NCBI GenBank assembly: GCA_022496185.1
Contig: WTXG01000004.1
Span: 682,001-746,000 of the forward strand
Direction of reading: 5' to 3'
Source of the DNA: Multifurca ochricompacta
Taxonomy: Eukaryota > Basidiomycota > Agaricomycetes > Russulales > Russulaceae
DNA: 64,000 bases
Positions 1 to 11,329 of this stretch are shown in pieces. The notes under the pieces are model-generated. The model was not told the origin of the DNA. It did not search any database and saw only the letters and a list, made by a program, of their open reading frames with translations. Position 1 is the first letter of the stretch, and every line of letters starts with the position of its first letter. The position numbers were made by a program, and so were the translations under genes.

Positions 1-1811
1 GTCATGACACAACAGAACGGGAAGATTAGAAGCAAATCGTCATTGGGGCACGCACACACCCCGAAATATCGTGAACACTGCCCGCTAGATGGGAAGGGAA
101 GAATGAACCCTTTTTTTTCCAGCTATGTGAACCTGTCGACTTTCCCCGAACGCTGGACGCACCTTCCTCTGGAGAAGTGATGGCTTACTTTCACGTGTCT
201 ACCGTGAGTGTTCGGCCTCCAGGCGCCAAGCAAGTTCATCGTTCTACTGCTCACATCGACCGCGCTCATGGAGTTGGATCTTAAGATCAGTCTCCTTTTA
301 ACATGCCTAATCCTACGTCTGCATTCCACATCTCTTCTGGCTATTCTTTCCCGCGATCGTGGAAGAATCTGCATGCATATTGCAATCGTCTCTTCCATGC
401 CCAGCCTCCTTCCGAAATCCAGTATGATGAGATTTCCCCCCCACCCTACGTCCCACATGTACCACCTATCTCCTTAGATCTGGGAAGCGACCAGATGGTC
501 TCATGGTGTGTGTGCTTCAGATCCGATAGTAGTTATACACTCGCCGGATGCCCTCTTTCCGGAAGAATCAGCAGCTGCTGAAAGAAAGATGATCGGACGG
601 GGGGATGCAGCGCCGGATGCCAGCCAGACTTTGGTCGTACCCAGGGGAACGATAAACCACTCGGAAGACGAACGACGACGAATACATTTCTTTTTTCATT
701 TTCGAAAACAAAACGCCCTGCCGACCATGTGGCCACTCTTAAGACAGGACCGCGCCGCGCGATGTGCAACCAACAGGACGGGTCATGTGGTGACACTTGG
801 CCACACACGTCGCCTATGAAGTTCTCCCACCCAAGAAGTAATCAGGTGGGTGTGTCGCGTGAGCGTGAGATCAGACAAACGGCTCGATGATGCCGGATTG
901 CACCCGCAAATTAATGTCAACGCTTCTTGCCGTTTGACCTATCTATGATTTCCCAGCCGTGCATCCATTTTGACTTTGGGTTTTGTCGTCGCTGTTATCG
1001 CCATTCATCCTTAGCGCGTCCCCCTTCCCAGCCACAAGTCACACACACACACTCGATCATTGTTGTCTTTTTTTTCCATTTCATTTCCTCACAAAACCCG
1101 ACATTTAACCTTGTACTTTACCTAGAGTGGTCAATATGACCCACTCGTGTGGACGTGCAGACAATAAAATCAGTGGAAATCGCTGCTCTCCTCTACCCTC
1201 TTTTTTTTTTTTTTTTGGGGCATTGGCATTGCCCACAATGTGCAGGTCACTATGACTTGTTGAATGGAGCAGATGAGCTTCAACTTGTTGGCGGCAAGAT
1301 TACGGGGAGCGCATGATGCAATAATACACTACGAGAACTTTTTGCTCACCTGCTCACCTCACCCGAGGCGTATCGTACATTTACATTTACATTCACATTT
1401 ATGACTCGGCGGGCAGTATTGCACACGTCGGCTACCACGGACCAACTCCAGATTAGGCTTAACGACACGGAAGAGTAGTATAAATGGCGGATGGGCGGAC
1501 TGTCAAACTTTACGACAAAATAGGGACCATCGTAATTTAGGTTATGCGGTCGCCGCCGAAGGTTGTACAACGAACAACGAACGGTTGGGGTTTGGGCGTG
1601 GCTGCGTAGAGAGTTGGATGTGCCCTCGGGTTGCGCACGAACCATGTAAAACATGTAATGAATTGGAAAAAAAAAAAAACAAAAAAGACAAAAAAAACTT
1701 CTCTTCTTCTGTGTCATATCAATCGACTTACGGGTGGTGGTTTAATATAAATATAATGAATGTAATGGTAAATTGGGAACCAATTGTTTCGGACATGCCA
1801 AAGGGTGCGAT
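1..1811. other. gene-poor left end
   Basis: I find no coding region that I can support in this stretch. The open frames are short, overlap each other on both strands and show no recognisable domain. It holds several T runs (for example near 1201-1216) and a short TTTACA-type microsatellite at about 1374-1401. It may contain the 3' region of the minus-strand Arp8 gene and the promoter of something outside the window. Confidence 0.5.
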
Positions 1812-4547
1812 TTATAAGAAGAAGCATCGTTCGCGAAGTCCGCGTATCCCCAAGAGGTCCTGGAAATGCATGGGTAAGCGCCAATATATTAGACCCACAC
1901 GCACGCTTATAGGCTTCTGAAGCTTACCCACTCGGTGGCCGTCATCCAGAGGTCTGAGACGCCATCCATTTTCCCGAGAACTGCGGCGCCTTTCCACACA
2001 AGCACTCGTGTGTCAACACCCTTTGGTGGGGGGATAATCTGCACTTTATCCATGTTCGCTACAAGTGGCGTCGCGATGGCTTGTAATCTGCCAGCCGAGA
2101 TGTGAGAAAATTGATTGGGAACGGGGGGGGGGGGAGGGGAAGGAACAAAAGACGCGCCTGCTCTCTAGAGCGTGTGAGATGCCTGGTACCAGCGCCGTCC
2201 CGCCGACGACAAGCACCGCTTGCAGATATTTGCGAATCTTCTCGTCCCCACCTGCCGCGCGAGCGCTATTAAAGATCGCAACATCCATCGGCAACTTGCT
2301 CGCCTCGAACGCAATGTCGAGATTAAAGCCCCCCGAGGAACCAGTCCCTGCGCCTTCGCCGGTTCCTGGGCTTGGAGCAGTGGTTTCAGGCGCGCCATCG
2401 TCAGCACCAGCTGTTGACGATGGCAGTGGTGGCGTAGGTGCTTTTGAAGTTGCCTCCCCTTCGTAAGGAGTGTCAGAGGCGGATGTCACGTCTGACTTGG
2501 CCGGTGCCGGGGCCTCGGATGGCACATCGATAGCTTGTGCTGTAACGGCAGGGGTATGTGGCGTTTGCTGACCAGATGCTGGTGCATCCTGGCCCTGCAC
2601 TGCGGAACTCTCTAGAGCAGCAAGGTTTCGTGGCGCAAACAAGTGTTGCGTGGAGATAATCATGGCTTGTGTCTGGGGGGGACCAGCATCAGTGCATTGT
2701 GAAGGAGCAAGGTGAGTCAAGGTATAGGACTACGAACGTATTTCTCCATCAGTGCATCGCGCGGCTCACGTATGTCTACTATGTCTTCTGAAATGCCCGA
2801 ACTCTGCGGTAGTCGCCCGCCCTGCTTCAGTCCTTCAAAGTCAATCACACGTGGTTCAAAAAGGCACTGTACCAGGATGGTGTCAGCGTTGGAGGGACTC
2901 GAATCGAGACAATGAGAGTTACCATAGGCGCGAGGATAATTTCGTCGTAAGCACGTAAGCCGTACTTCTCAGCTGGCCTTCTTGGGCGACGAACAACGAA
3001 GTCATACAGATTGAGCGCGACGTTCTCCTATTGACTTCCTATGTCAATAAGCGCGACCTAGGAGATACGTTATAAGGGTTTGCAGTCTCACCTCTGTAAG
3101 AGTGCAGAGCCGGCTCTTCAATTCCTCCATTACGTTCCAATCGTAGGATCGAGCAAGATCGATATCCCCATATGGAAAACAGATCCTGTCGAGCAGGACA
3201 TATAGGAACTCAGTGATGTAGTCTCCTCCCATGTTTAAATAGATTCTGGGCAAGGTTGGATCAGACCCAGCCCACCAACACGAAGGGCAAAGACTCTGAC
3301 TCGCCTTGTTTCGGGCATAACCATACCCTCATCTACGCATGCAATACTTACAGTTGTAGCGCCAATGTCAACAACGCAAGCACTGGAAATCCCAGCACCA
3401 TAGGTCGCAGCCAGTGATTCCTAACAGGCTCGTTAGGTGCCCCTTATGAAGGAAAATTGGAGAGTACCTGCTGAACGCACAGCTGCTTGAATCCCATACG
3501 AACCAGCAGTAGTTGAATCATGTCACGGACGTATGATCGGTCATAGTAATCGGGTATCACCAGGACCGCTGAATAGTCCTTGAATAAGAATCAGTATGAT
3601 TAGAAGCCTTTACACTGAAACGAAGAAATACCTTATACTGTCGACGACCAATGCCAAGTGAGCCTTGCAAACTTGTCTCGAATATGGTTTCGATGTCATC
3701 AATAATCATGGCAGTCGACAGATAATCTCTCGTATTAAACCTAGAGCCGATGATTGGCCACCTCACGGTGTACCCCTGTTTTTCCGGGTCTGCAATCCTC
3801 AAAGCCTTCCAAAAGGATTCTGAACAAAACTAGCACTCAAGACAGCGAAGCACGCACCTTCTCGCCAACATAATAGGGCTCAGTGGCGATGTCGTGTATC
3901 CAGTCCACATGGAACGGATCGTTAATCTCTGGGATGAGCTCGGGTTTGAGTTGCTCGTTGAACGTCGCGGCCTTGATCGCTGCATCGGGGGTCACACGCA
4001 ACTTGTAGAACCGCATGCGGTCACGCAGCGACACTTGAATAACCTCTATCCTCTCTTCAAACTGTCATCACACATGGCGCATCCTCAACATCAAAACGCG
4101 TGTCGAAACGGGCGGATGAAATACACAGGGACGGACGCACCGGATCATCGGACCCTCGAGCCACCACAGATTCGTCACCGTTCGGCGGAGACAACAGTGA
4201 CCGAGGACGCCCGTCTCGCGGACGCAATATCCCCCTGAAGAAAACGGGCGCGGGGGCGTTGATACTTTTTCGCGCGATGACATTTGGCACAGTTACAGGT
4301 GTGACGTCGGATGCGCGCCCCACGCGTAGGTAGCGGGAGCCCGGGTGAATGACCACGACATGCGCACCGCGGCGTCCCTACGCAAGCCAAGCTACGTGTG
4401 TTAGCACATCACACGTTTAAAAAAGCAAGCCAAACTGCAGGGCGATGGACGCACCTCTGGTGGGGGCTCATCCGCGGCAGCTTTGCTCCGCGCTGGTTTA
4501 CGGGCCCATATAGTCTGCGCCTCCGACTTTAGATACGATGTGTTCAT
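1812..4547 (-). CDS. ARP8: Actin-related protein Arp8 (INO80 complex)
   Basis: Actin-fold subunit of the INO80 chromatin remodeller, where Arp8 binds nucleosomes and linker DNA in the nucleus. The N-terminal exon beginning at 4547 reads MNTSYLKSEAQTIWARK, then a phase-0 intron leads to GRRGAHVVVIHPGSRYLRVG, the conserved Arp8 first phosphate loop, followed by the SLRDRMRFYKLRV block. The actin-fold core continues through the segment around 3837-3250 and the nucleotide-site motif VVGGTALVPGISHALESR (about 2170-2225). An acidic/proline-rich insert lies at about 2360-2660. A last exon is needed: after WMTATEW an intron leads to DLLGIRGLRERCFFL and the stop at 1812, matching the family C-terminus. 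At least eight introns are implied. Start chosen because it is the first ATG in frame with the conserved block after one clean intron. Confidence 0.88.
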
Positions 4548-4959
4548 ATGTTTTGGATTAAGCCTGGGGTACGGCTCATTGTGGGATCCCTTTCGTGTAG
4601 AACGATCGGTACATACTGTGAAGGCACATGGAAGGTAGTGTAGCGCATTCCCTGGGACTCATCACGCTTGACGTTGGGGATACCCCGGGGCATTTTAGAA
4701 TAAGTTTTTGCTTTACTTGGAGACAGATATGGGGCTCTTCGATGTGCTTGAGGTGGTGGTTAAATCTATCGTGGTGGCAAGGTGGCAAGAGCAACAGGCA
4801 GGAAAGCAAGCGCTTTCATTGTGTGGAATCTCTACTCAACCGTGGCTACGGTATTCTACATGATCACGTCACTCAAGGCACACGGGACAGAGGGCAATAC
4901 ACAATATAATGGTATCTTAAACTTAAACTAATAAAACCGCGCTCTAGGATGTAACTTGC
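4548..4959. other. intergenic spacer
   Basis: About 410 bases between the start of the Arp8 gene and the 3' end of the next minus-strand gene. It must carry the Arp8 promoter and the downstream gene's 3' UTR. I see no further coding or RNA feature. Confidence 0.5.
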
Positions 4960-6873
4960 TCACGCCCTCAATCTCTCGAGAAACGACTTCAATGGACTAG
5001 ATAATCTGTGCTTACGACCCCCACTTTCGCCGCTGGACGCACGCCGTGCAGCATTCTCGTCAACCTGCCCATGTCTTCTCGCGCGCCTCTGCGGACGCAA
5101 CGGGAGTGGGCCGTTCTCCTTATCCCTATCTTTCTCGTACTCTCTGACAAGCAGCGAGAGTGTCTTGGTCGCGCGTTGAGAATTACCAGAGGGCTGACCC
5201 TTGTCAGGCGACTCTACGGTGGCAGGGTATGCGGGTGCGTTGAACTTGGGACTACGCGGCGAATTCATGCTCTGAGTAAAGGCAAGTTGAACTGAACTGC
5301 GTCGGTCCGCAGTGAGTATGGGCGTTGGTATCTCTGTCGGTGGGGTTGCGTATGGCTTTCTCGAAGGGGGTTTGGCCTCTAGTTTCTCAGGTACAAAGTA
5401 TGTACGCAACGGAGACGGTTGAAGTGACGGAGGGCCTCCTTGACTCTTCAACGTAGATGTCTGAGGCTGGCTTACTGACGGTGTGTTGTCCAGCACGTTG
5501 TCTTTCTTAGGCATGTCAGCAAAGCGGACACTTTTCACATGCTTCAATATCCCGGGGGGGTGCTTGTCAGAGAAATCGCTCCTTGAGGGGCTGTGTGACG
5601 TGATGGGAGAGTCGCATACGAGTGCTGTTGTATGACTTGGTGTGACAGGGGAATCGGGGCTGACTGACGGGCTAAGGCCCGAGGCTAGACGGGGCACATG
5701 TCTCCTGGTTCCAGTGTCCAGTGTAGTCTGGTGTGTGGATCGGCTATGTCTTAAGGCGCTTGTGCTATGTCTGGGCTTGACAAGATCAGTCCGAGGAGCT
5801 GAATTTGGCTTCGGTCGATTCTTTGGGGTAGAGGCAACTGGAGGGACAGAAGCGCGCCGAGTTCTACTGCTTTGGATTGCTGGACGAGTCTTGGGTGTAA
5901 GAGACTTTCGCGCGCGTGGAGCCCGTTGTTTCTCCCCACTCTGCTTCCTAAACTGCGCGTCTTCGCCGTAACGTGACATCAAGTCATGCGCGAATGCCCA
6001 CTCATCTTCGCTGATGCTTGGGGAGATGTCCAAGGATGTCGCCGGTAGAAAATTCGCTGAGGGCGGTTTGTCTAACAAGGGAACACAGGCTTCTGCAGGT
6101 GATGAAGGTTTCAGACCGGAAACTTGAGATCGCAATGTGCTAATCATATCACCAATAGCGAGTGACTTAAGGCCAGGTTGTGCGCTTGATGACGCAAACT
6201 GAAATTGAGGCGAGTGCGGAGACAGTGTGTCAAGGAAAGCGGTAGGGATCCCTGAATACCCTTCATCTATGCGCCTAGGCGAGTGCAATATAAGCGGAGC
6301 AATCATCTTCTGTCCGCGTCGAACGGCCAGGGGTTCGAGCGCAGGGGCGGGGGTTTCAGGAGAACCAGGGACAGATATTGCGATGGTCGCAGTCGAAGTA
6401 GATACCTTGATAGCTGGCAGAGGCAGAGGCGGAGTATCTTGCAAAGTGTCGGATTGGGCAGAGTGGGCTCTCAAAATAGCATCAATGCGCTGCAATTCTA
6501 GGCGACGGTTATTAAATTCGATACTAAGATAACTTGGTGGAACGCCGAGAGACCAGCGACGTTGTTTCCCGCAGAGGCGGGGAGGTGGCGACGTGACCAA
6601 GTTATATGCTAGGTCTCTTTCTGGCGATCGAGGGTGATGTGCGCTCTGTGAAGCGCAACGACGAAGTGGAAGAGACAGAGATGGTGACTCTGGACGCTCG
6701 CTATATTTCGAGGTAGCAGGTAGACGAAAATCGCCTGACATAGATGGTAATAACTTGCCGACATGACGGTGGCGCCCACGGAGGTAATGCTTAAGATAGG
6801 ACGGAGGAAAGCAGGAACCCTCAGGTACCCAGACGTAGTGAGGCCTTTCGCGAGGGGGAGACCAAGGTGTCAT
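4960..6873 (-). CDS. Orphan Ser/Pro-rich protein with RVxF-like motif
   Basis: Single uninterrupted frame of 637 residues; I do not recognise the family. The N-terminal 130 residues are the most ordered part, with an aromatic stretch (PHYVWVPEGSCFPPSYLKHY) and a predicted short helix NNRRLELQRIDAILR. The rest is long, low-complexity Ser/Pro/Thr-rich sequence, probably disordered. Around residue 445 lies KHVKSVRFADMP, which fits the RVxF docking motif for protein phosphatase 1. The C-terminus (SSPLKSFLERLRA) could form an amphipathic helix. The long open frame and codon-like composition support a real gene. Function is unknown; a PP1-regulatory scaffold is only an inference from one short motif. 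Confidence 0.65.
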   Translation of the reverse strand: MTPWSPPRERPHYVWVPEGSCFPPSYLKHYLRGRHRHVGKLLPSMSGDFRLPATSKYSERPESPSLSLPLRRCASQSAHHPRSPERDLAYNLVTSPPPRLCGKQRRWSLGVPPSYLSIEFNNRRLELQRIDAILRAHSAQSDTLQDTPPLPLPAIKVSTSTATIAISVPGSPETPAPALEPLAVRRGQKMIAPLILHSPRRIDEGYSGIPTAFLDTLSPHSPQFQFASSSAQPGLKSLAIGDMISTLRSQVSGLKPSSPAEACVPLLDKPPSANFLPATSLDISPSISEDEWAFAHDLMSRYGEDAQFRKQSGEKQRAPRARKSLTPKTRPAIQSSRTRRASVPPVASTPKNRPKPNSAPRTDLVKPRHSTSALRHSRSTHQTTLDTGTRRHVPRLASGLSPSVSPDSPVTPSHTTALVCDSPITSHSPSRSDFSDKHPPGILKHVKSVRFADMPKKDNVLDNTPSVSQPQTSTLKSQGGPPSLQPSPLRTYFVPEKLEAKPPSRKPYATPPTEIPTPILTADRRSSVQLAFTQSMNSPRSPKFNAPAYPATVESPDKGQPSGNSQRATKTLSLLVREYEKDRDKENGPLPLRPQRRARRHGQVDENAARRASSGESGGRKHRLSSPLKSFLERLRA

Positions 6874-6915
6874 GTCCGGGGGGGTTGAGCTCGGAATGGC
6901 GGACTATAGAGCAGA

Positions 6916-7332
6916 TCAGGACGATGAGCCGTAGAGCGAACCAATGCTCACAATCCAGGTCTTTAAGGTTGGCCTGAGCTGGGGGATATTCTTGAGGCGC
7001 TCTGGAGTAGGAGATGAAACGAGTACATTAGTGTACGTCCGGGTGGGGCGATTGTTCCTTGGAAAAGCTAGGGAGGCCACAAGCGACAAGAAAGCATGGG
7101 TCCGTCTCCGACGAGGGCTAGTCAAGGGGCATGGCGGAGGCTTGATAGGTTCGTAATCGCAAAGAGGCAAGCTGTCGAGACTGCACGAAGGGAGAAGCAA
7201 AGAGGGATATTTATCGAGAGAAGGTATGTTATTGATATCGAGAGAATCTGTAGAAGATCGGGAATATAAATTGCTAGAAGGAGTAAAAAAGATAGAATCC
7301 TCCGAGCTATCCAGCCAGAATGAGGCAGACAT
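6916..7332 (-). CDS. Small orphan Ser-rich protein
   Basis: A 138-residue frame starting MSASFWLDSSEDSIFFTP and ending WIVSIGSLYGSSS. It is serine-rich with a basic patch (SPRRRRTHAFLSLVASLAF). It lies only 42 bases upstream of the next minus-strand gene at 6873, so it could also be a 5' exon of that gene rather than a separate one; I see no clean splice pair that proves this. The start at 7332 was chosen as the Met before the hydrophilic N-terminus; an in-frame upstream Met at 7497 gives a repeat-coded, unlikely extension. Family not recognised. Confidence 0.45.
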   Translation of the reverse strand: MSASFWLDSSEDSIFFTPSSNLYSRSSTDSLDINNIPSLDKYPSLLLPSCSLDSLPLCDYEPIKPPPCPLTSPRRRRTHAFLSLVASLAFPRNNRPTRTYTNVLVSSPTPERLKNIPQLRPTLKTWIVSIGSLYGSSS

Positions 7333-7509
7333 CCTCAGTATTAAGGGTCCAAAATCTCTCAGTGCATGAGCGGCGGAAGAGAAAAGGAAGATATTTATAT
7401 TTGTATCGATCGTTGAGTTGAGAGCAACAAGAGCAGTACATGGCTGACAAGTACTTACTGTATTGCATTGCATTGCATTGTATCCACATTTGAGCAATTA
7501 CCATTTATT

Positions 7510-7597
7510 GGCCTGGTGGTCTAGTAGTATGATTCCTTCTTAGGGCATTCATTATGTCATTTGGAGGAGGTCCCGGGTTCAATTCCCGGCCAGGCCC
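7510..7597 (+). tRNA. tRNA-Pro(AGG) with 16-nt intron
   Basis: Acceptor stem GGCCTGG pairs with CCAGGCC, followed by discriminator C. The D-arm region GTCTAGTAGTATGAT and T-arm CCGGG-TTCAATT-CCCGG are present (A and B boxes intact). The anticodon stem CCTTC/GGAGG closes a loop TTAGGG plus T with anticodon AGG at 7542-7544. A 16-nt intron (7546-7561) sits one base 3' of the anticodon, the canonical position. TTTT directly after the gene (7601-7604) is a Pol III terminator. The mature sequence is identical to the copy at 37938. Confidence 0.95.
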
Positions 7598-7801
7598 TTA
7601 TTTTATTGCTTATTCTTTTTTTTTTACTTACTTTACTCGCTCACAGTTACTCGCTAAGCAACATGACACCGCCTCATCCGCAGCGCAGCGCAGTGTTATT
7701 GGTAACCTTATATAAGGTTAAGAATGAATATCTTTCGATCTCTCTCTCGTCTTCACAGTCCTCAATTTCACCTCCTCACATCTCTGTAACTGTAACTCAG
7801 T

Positions 7802-8912
7802 ATGATTCTTGATGAGTCCTCGACTATTGACAGGCCTGAGGGTGATGGTGTTCATAAGCCAGTAAGCTTGTATTCGTTGTTTATCACTTGCCCATCTGGC
7901 TTCTCACTGTCAAGTGACACAGCTACCTTCGCGTCCCGAGGATGAACCACCTGCGTACTCACGAGCACCCACGGCTCTCCGCTCTTCACCGTCCAGGACA
8001 TTATCCCTCTCAAGAAATAGGCAAGCAGTGGCACCATTTAGCCTACCTGTCAATGCCCTGAACATGTGCACGAAGAAAGAACTAATTCGTGGTATGTTCG
8101 TCGGGTGATGGTACCTTGTAAACAGACGCTCAGATATTTGGCAGGCTCCTGGTCACTCGACCCTCTCGCCACCCAGCTGCCTAGTCAAAACCTAGTGCAA
8201 ATGTTCCTTGATGGCGCCGCAGGTCAAAAGCGCCGCCGATTTCGCTCCCCGAAGGGACTTCCTCCGACTGCGAAGTTTAGCTCCCGTCATGGCGGCATCC
8301 AAGCAACCCTCCGCGTTATTGGAGACTCCTCGGTTCGTACAACTGCCACGATTCGGTCAGAGACGCGCAGCGGTAACACCGTCCTCGAGCTGGTTAGCCA
8401 AATTCTGTTTCCATTGTATTATTATCACTCTAACAAACTGCAGGTCTCCATCGCCCCCATGAGAACAGTGCATATCGATGCTCGTTCACGCCAAGGTGCT
8501 CCTGATTTCCATCTCCTCACTTTGGGATTTTCCCAATGCCTCTTGAGATGATTCTGAATCCAACCTATCATCTGACCCTGCAGGCAGTGTGACACTCCTC
8601 ATTCCCCGCAGTTTCTGCGGTCTCGTTGAGCTCTCCAGTCGTAATGGTGGTGTGGAAGTGCTTCCTGTCTTAGCAGCTTCCGGGCGCGTGATAAAGACAA
8701 AGGATAGAGAGACCACCGTTCTCATCGGTGATGGCCCAATGCCCCAGGTAGGGTTGGAGAACGTCATCGATACTGCTCGGCTTCACTCTCGTCATGGACG
8801 CGTTCGGCTCGGATTCAGCGGAGAAGATTACTTCACCGAGCCTCCAAAGCTGATAGAGCAGGCTGTCCAATTAATGCAGAAGCTTATAATGCCCTCATCT
8901 CAAAAGTTCTAA
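7802..8912 (+). CDS. DUF7330 domain protein
   Basis: Basidiomycete-specific family of unknown function. Five exons splice cleanly with correct phases: 7802-7861, 7923-8091, 8145-8392, 8444-8495 and 8584-8912, giving 285 residues. The N-terminus is Pro-rich (PSRPEDEPPAYSRAPTAL), as common in this family. The DUF7330 part has the repeated short strands SSRHGGIQATLRV, IDARSRQGSVTLLIPRSF and LHSRHGRVRLGFSGEDYF, suggesting a beta-solenoid-like fold. No signal peptide or membrane segment. Two decayed relatives follow on the same strand, so this is the surviving member of a small tandem family. The family name is from memory of the strand pattern; no biochemical role is known to me. Confidence 0.8.
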
Positions 8913-9470
8913 GATGCGCCCAGCTCGAGACAGCTCCGTGTCGACAACTGCTTGCGGATAATTTTCTAATTTTGAGACTGATTCATGCTCCTTACTGTAT
9001 TTAACTGTACCAGTCTTTCTCCGTATTTACGCTACTCAAGATTATCAATCGGTCGGATTCTCTTGTATTTGTTGCATACTTAATTTGACTTGCTGTGTGC
9101 TTACCCGTTGTCACGACTTCAGCATAAAATTACAGATAGAAATATAGGGCGAAAGCTAGAGATGAAAGTTGTAGAAGTAGTACATCAACGTTTCCGAAAT
9201 TTCTGAGAACGCGAGTGCAGAGTGTTATCAACACAATGCGCATTTAAGCGAGCCGAGGGCTTTCACATTTGTGCGAAATGTTCGCAAGCTTGCGAACTTT
9301 GACGGTGCTGGGCGGCTGTAATTCTTGTTACACCGAAATCGAGGGATGGCATCCAGGGTATCCAGAGGTCGGTCTAGCATCTGTACAACAGAGACGGTGT
9401 ATTTTTTTGACCTTTAATACGCACATGGCACGGCAATGCGCAACTCCCACACCGAGATCATCCTGGTGAT
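8913..9470. other. intergenic spacer
   Basis: About 560 bases after the intact DUF7330 gene. I see no conserved coding signal. A short imperfect inverted repeat around 9270-9300 (TGTTCGCAAGCTTGCGAAC) is the only structure noted. Confidence 0.4.
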
Positions 9471-9475
9471 TCGAG

Positions 9476-10110
9476 ATGCTGCCTCTATCCGCAATTAAGG
9501 GGGCCGAGCATGCGAACGCCATCAAACTATCTCGAGTCGTGTCACAATTTGCAGACGTTGTCACCTTGTGTGTGATATGGGGGAGCTCCCGAAATGACGT
9601 CTTGCTCAACCTGACTGGGAACTTCAATAAGGCAGGATCAGGAGTTCGCGATCATGACGCTGTTCGTCGATATGGTGAACCAACGGAATTCGAGGGCATC
9701 TTATGCAAAATTTCACGGGCGAGCTCTACGCCCGTATCAAATAAGTCCTCAGGGGAACGGCCAGGCTATGTCGAGGTAAACGTGATGACACTGTTCCTAT
9801 TGCCTTCCGTAGGTGATATCTACCGTCATTGAATGTCTGACTGATGTTTTGTGTTGGACCCCGCGTATCACTCTTCATGCCATCGTCTTACTACAGGGAC
9901 AAATGTGACAACACACAACACACAGTGTTCGTGTTGCTTGTTGCATCTCGGCATAATTTGCGAGAAATGGAAAGCGTAGGTCTCTACCTGTTACATCCTG
10001 GCATCGGCGACTCAGCTCCACTGTGCACCGCTAAGGACATACCTGATTTGACATTCAGCGGAAACGACCCGTATGGTGAGAAGAAGAAAAGTGGGTCCAC
10101 CAGTCATCCA
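9476..10110 (+). pseudogene. Possible decayed DUF7330 copy
   Basis: Two broken frames contain pieces that line up in the same order as the intact DUF7330 protein upstream: RVSLFMPSSYY against VTLLIPRSFCG, and LTFSGNDPYGEKKK against LGFSGEDYFTEPPK. No start, no complete exon set and no continuous frame can be assembled. The similarity is weak and patchy, so this may be an old relic of the same tandem family or a chance match. Confidence 0.35.
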
Positions 10111-11329
10111 TCAAGGCTATTCTTATTCCAACATCGGATGCACCTTGAAAATTCCCTCCCCCTTCTGATGCATCGAAAGCGGACAGTAATTGATGCTGCC
10201 TCATTGATAGGGTGCCCCTCGACCCCGCAATTACTGAAGGCAATCAGTTTCTACAGCCCGGAATACTAGGGGGCCTCCGTACGATCGAAGGCGTTACCCG
10301 TTAGATGGAATTGGTATTTCCACCACTACCACCAGCGCCAGCAAGCGGTAGCCTTGCATCGATCGTCGGGGCATCCGCCTATCCCTTGGCGTCATCCTCA
10401 ACGGCCGTCTTCACTCGTCTGTCTGACCGGGGTTATATATAATGTATAACAAGTCTGCAACCCCGATCGGTTGCTCGCTAATAAGCAGCGTTGAGCGAAG
10501 GCTACGAAATTCTTGGAACAAGGCCTAGCCCCGAAACGCCCATTGAAAAGAATACATTAGCCTATACGCCGATGGTGTCCCGTTCCGAGATCATTGAAGT
10601 GGAAAAGAAATTCTTCGTTGCATGTAGCTGTGGAAGGCGGGTAGTGTGGCTGTATGCGCCTTTCGCCCTTGTGACTCGCCAGCGCCGCGGCCCATCAGCG
10701 CGAGTCGCTTCCGTCATTTATTGCACCCAGAGCTTACCATATTCTCAACCAATTATCAGCACTTACAGAACACTCGGCTACCTGCTGCAATTCTATAAGG
10801 GTATTTTCGAATGCTGTGAGGGCGCCTGCTGCAGTTGCCATTTATAAACAGCCCTGGATTCCATGCTCATTTGCGCTTTCACTATTCTCCAAGGGACGCT
10901 CACAACCATTTATCTTCTACACTAATCCTTTGAGATCACCTGAGATGATCATCAACCGCAAGAGTTCTGCTTATGTTTGTAATGAGAAGAAGGGACCCAC
11001 GGGACATGTGGGTCCGGCTGCCTTGCCATGCTGACAACATCGTTGGCTCACTAGGTCGAAAACATGACACTCCCATCTCGTCCGTTGTATTCGCCTTTCC
11101 TTTGGGGCTTTGGGTAACAAATTACTAATTACAAGTGTAACGTTCGGTGCACTTACGAATGGCATAATTATATTCACGGTGCTCGACCCAATTTGAAGGT
11201 TTGTGAGAATGTTACGATAGATGGATGATGCCTAATATTGACCCCTTCCCTTCCCTCCCCAGGTCCTTGGCTGCGCGACCCGTTTGCCGCACAATATTTG
11301 ACCCCTCTCAATTCTACAGACATTAGTTG
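10111..11329. other. spacer between DUF7330 relics
   Basis: No supported gene. It contains a TATA-like stretch at 10434-10448 and a perfect 8-bp hairpin, GGACCCAC and GTGGGTCC, at 10993-11015. The frame starting at 10491 has no recognisable domain. Confidence 0.4.

Noticed and set aside
123..1920. Short open frames at the left end on both strands
   Set aside because: They overlap, lack splice partners and conserved motifs, and have composition typical of intergenic sequence.
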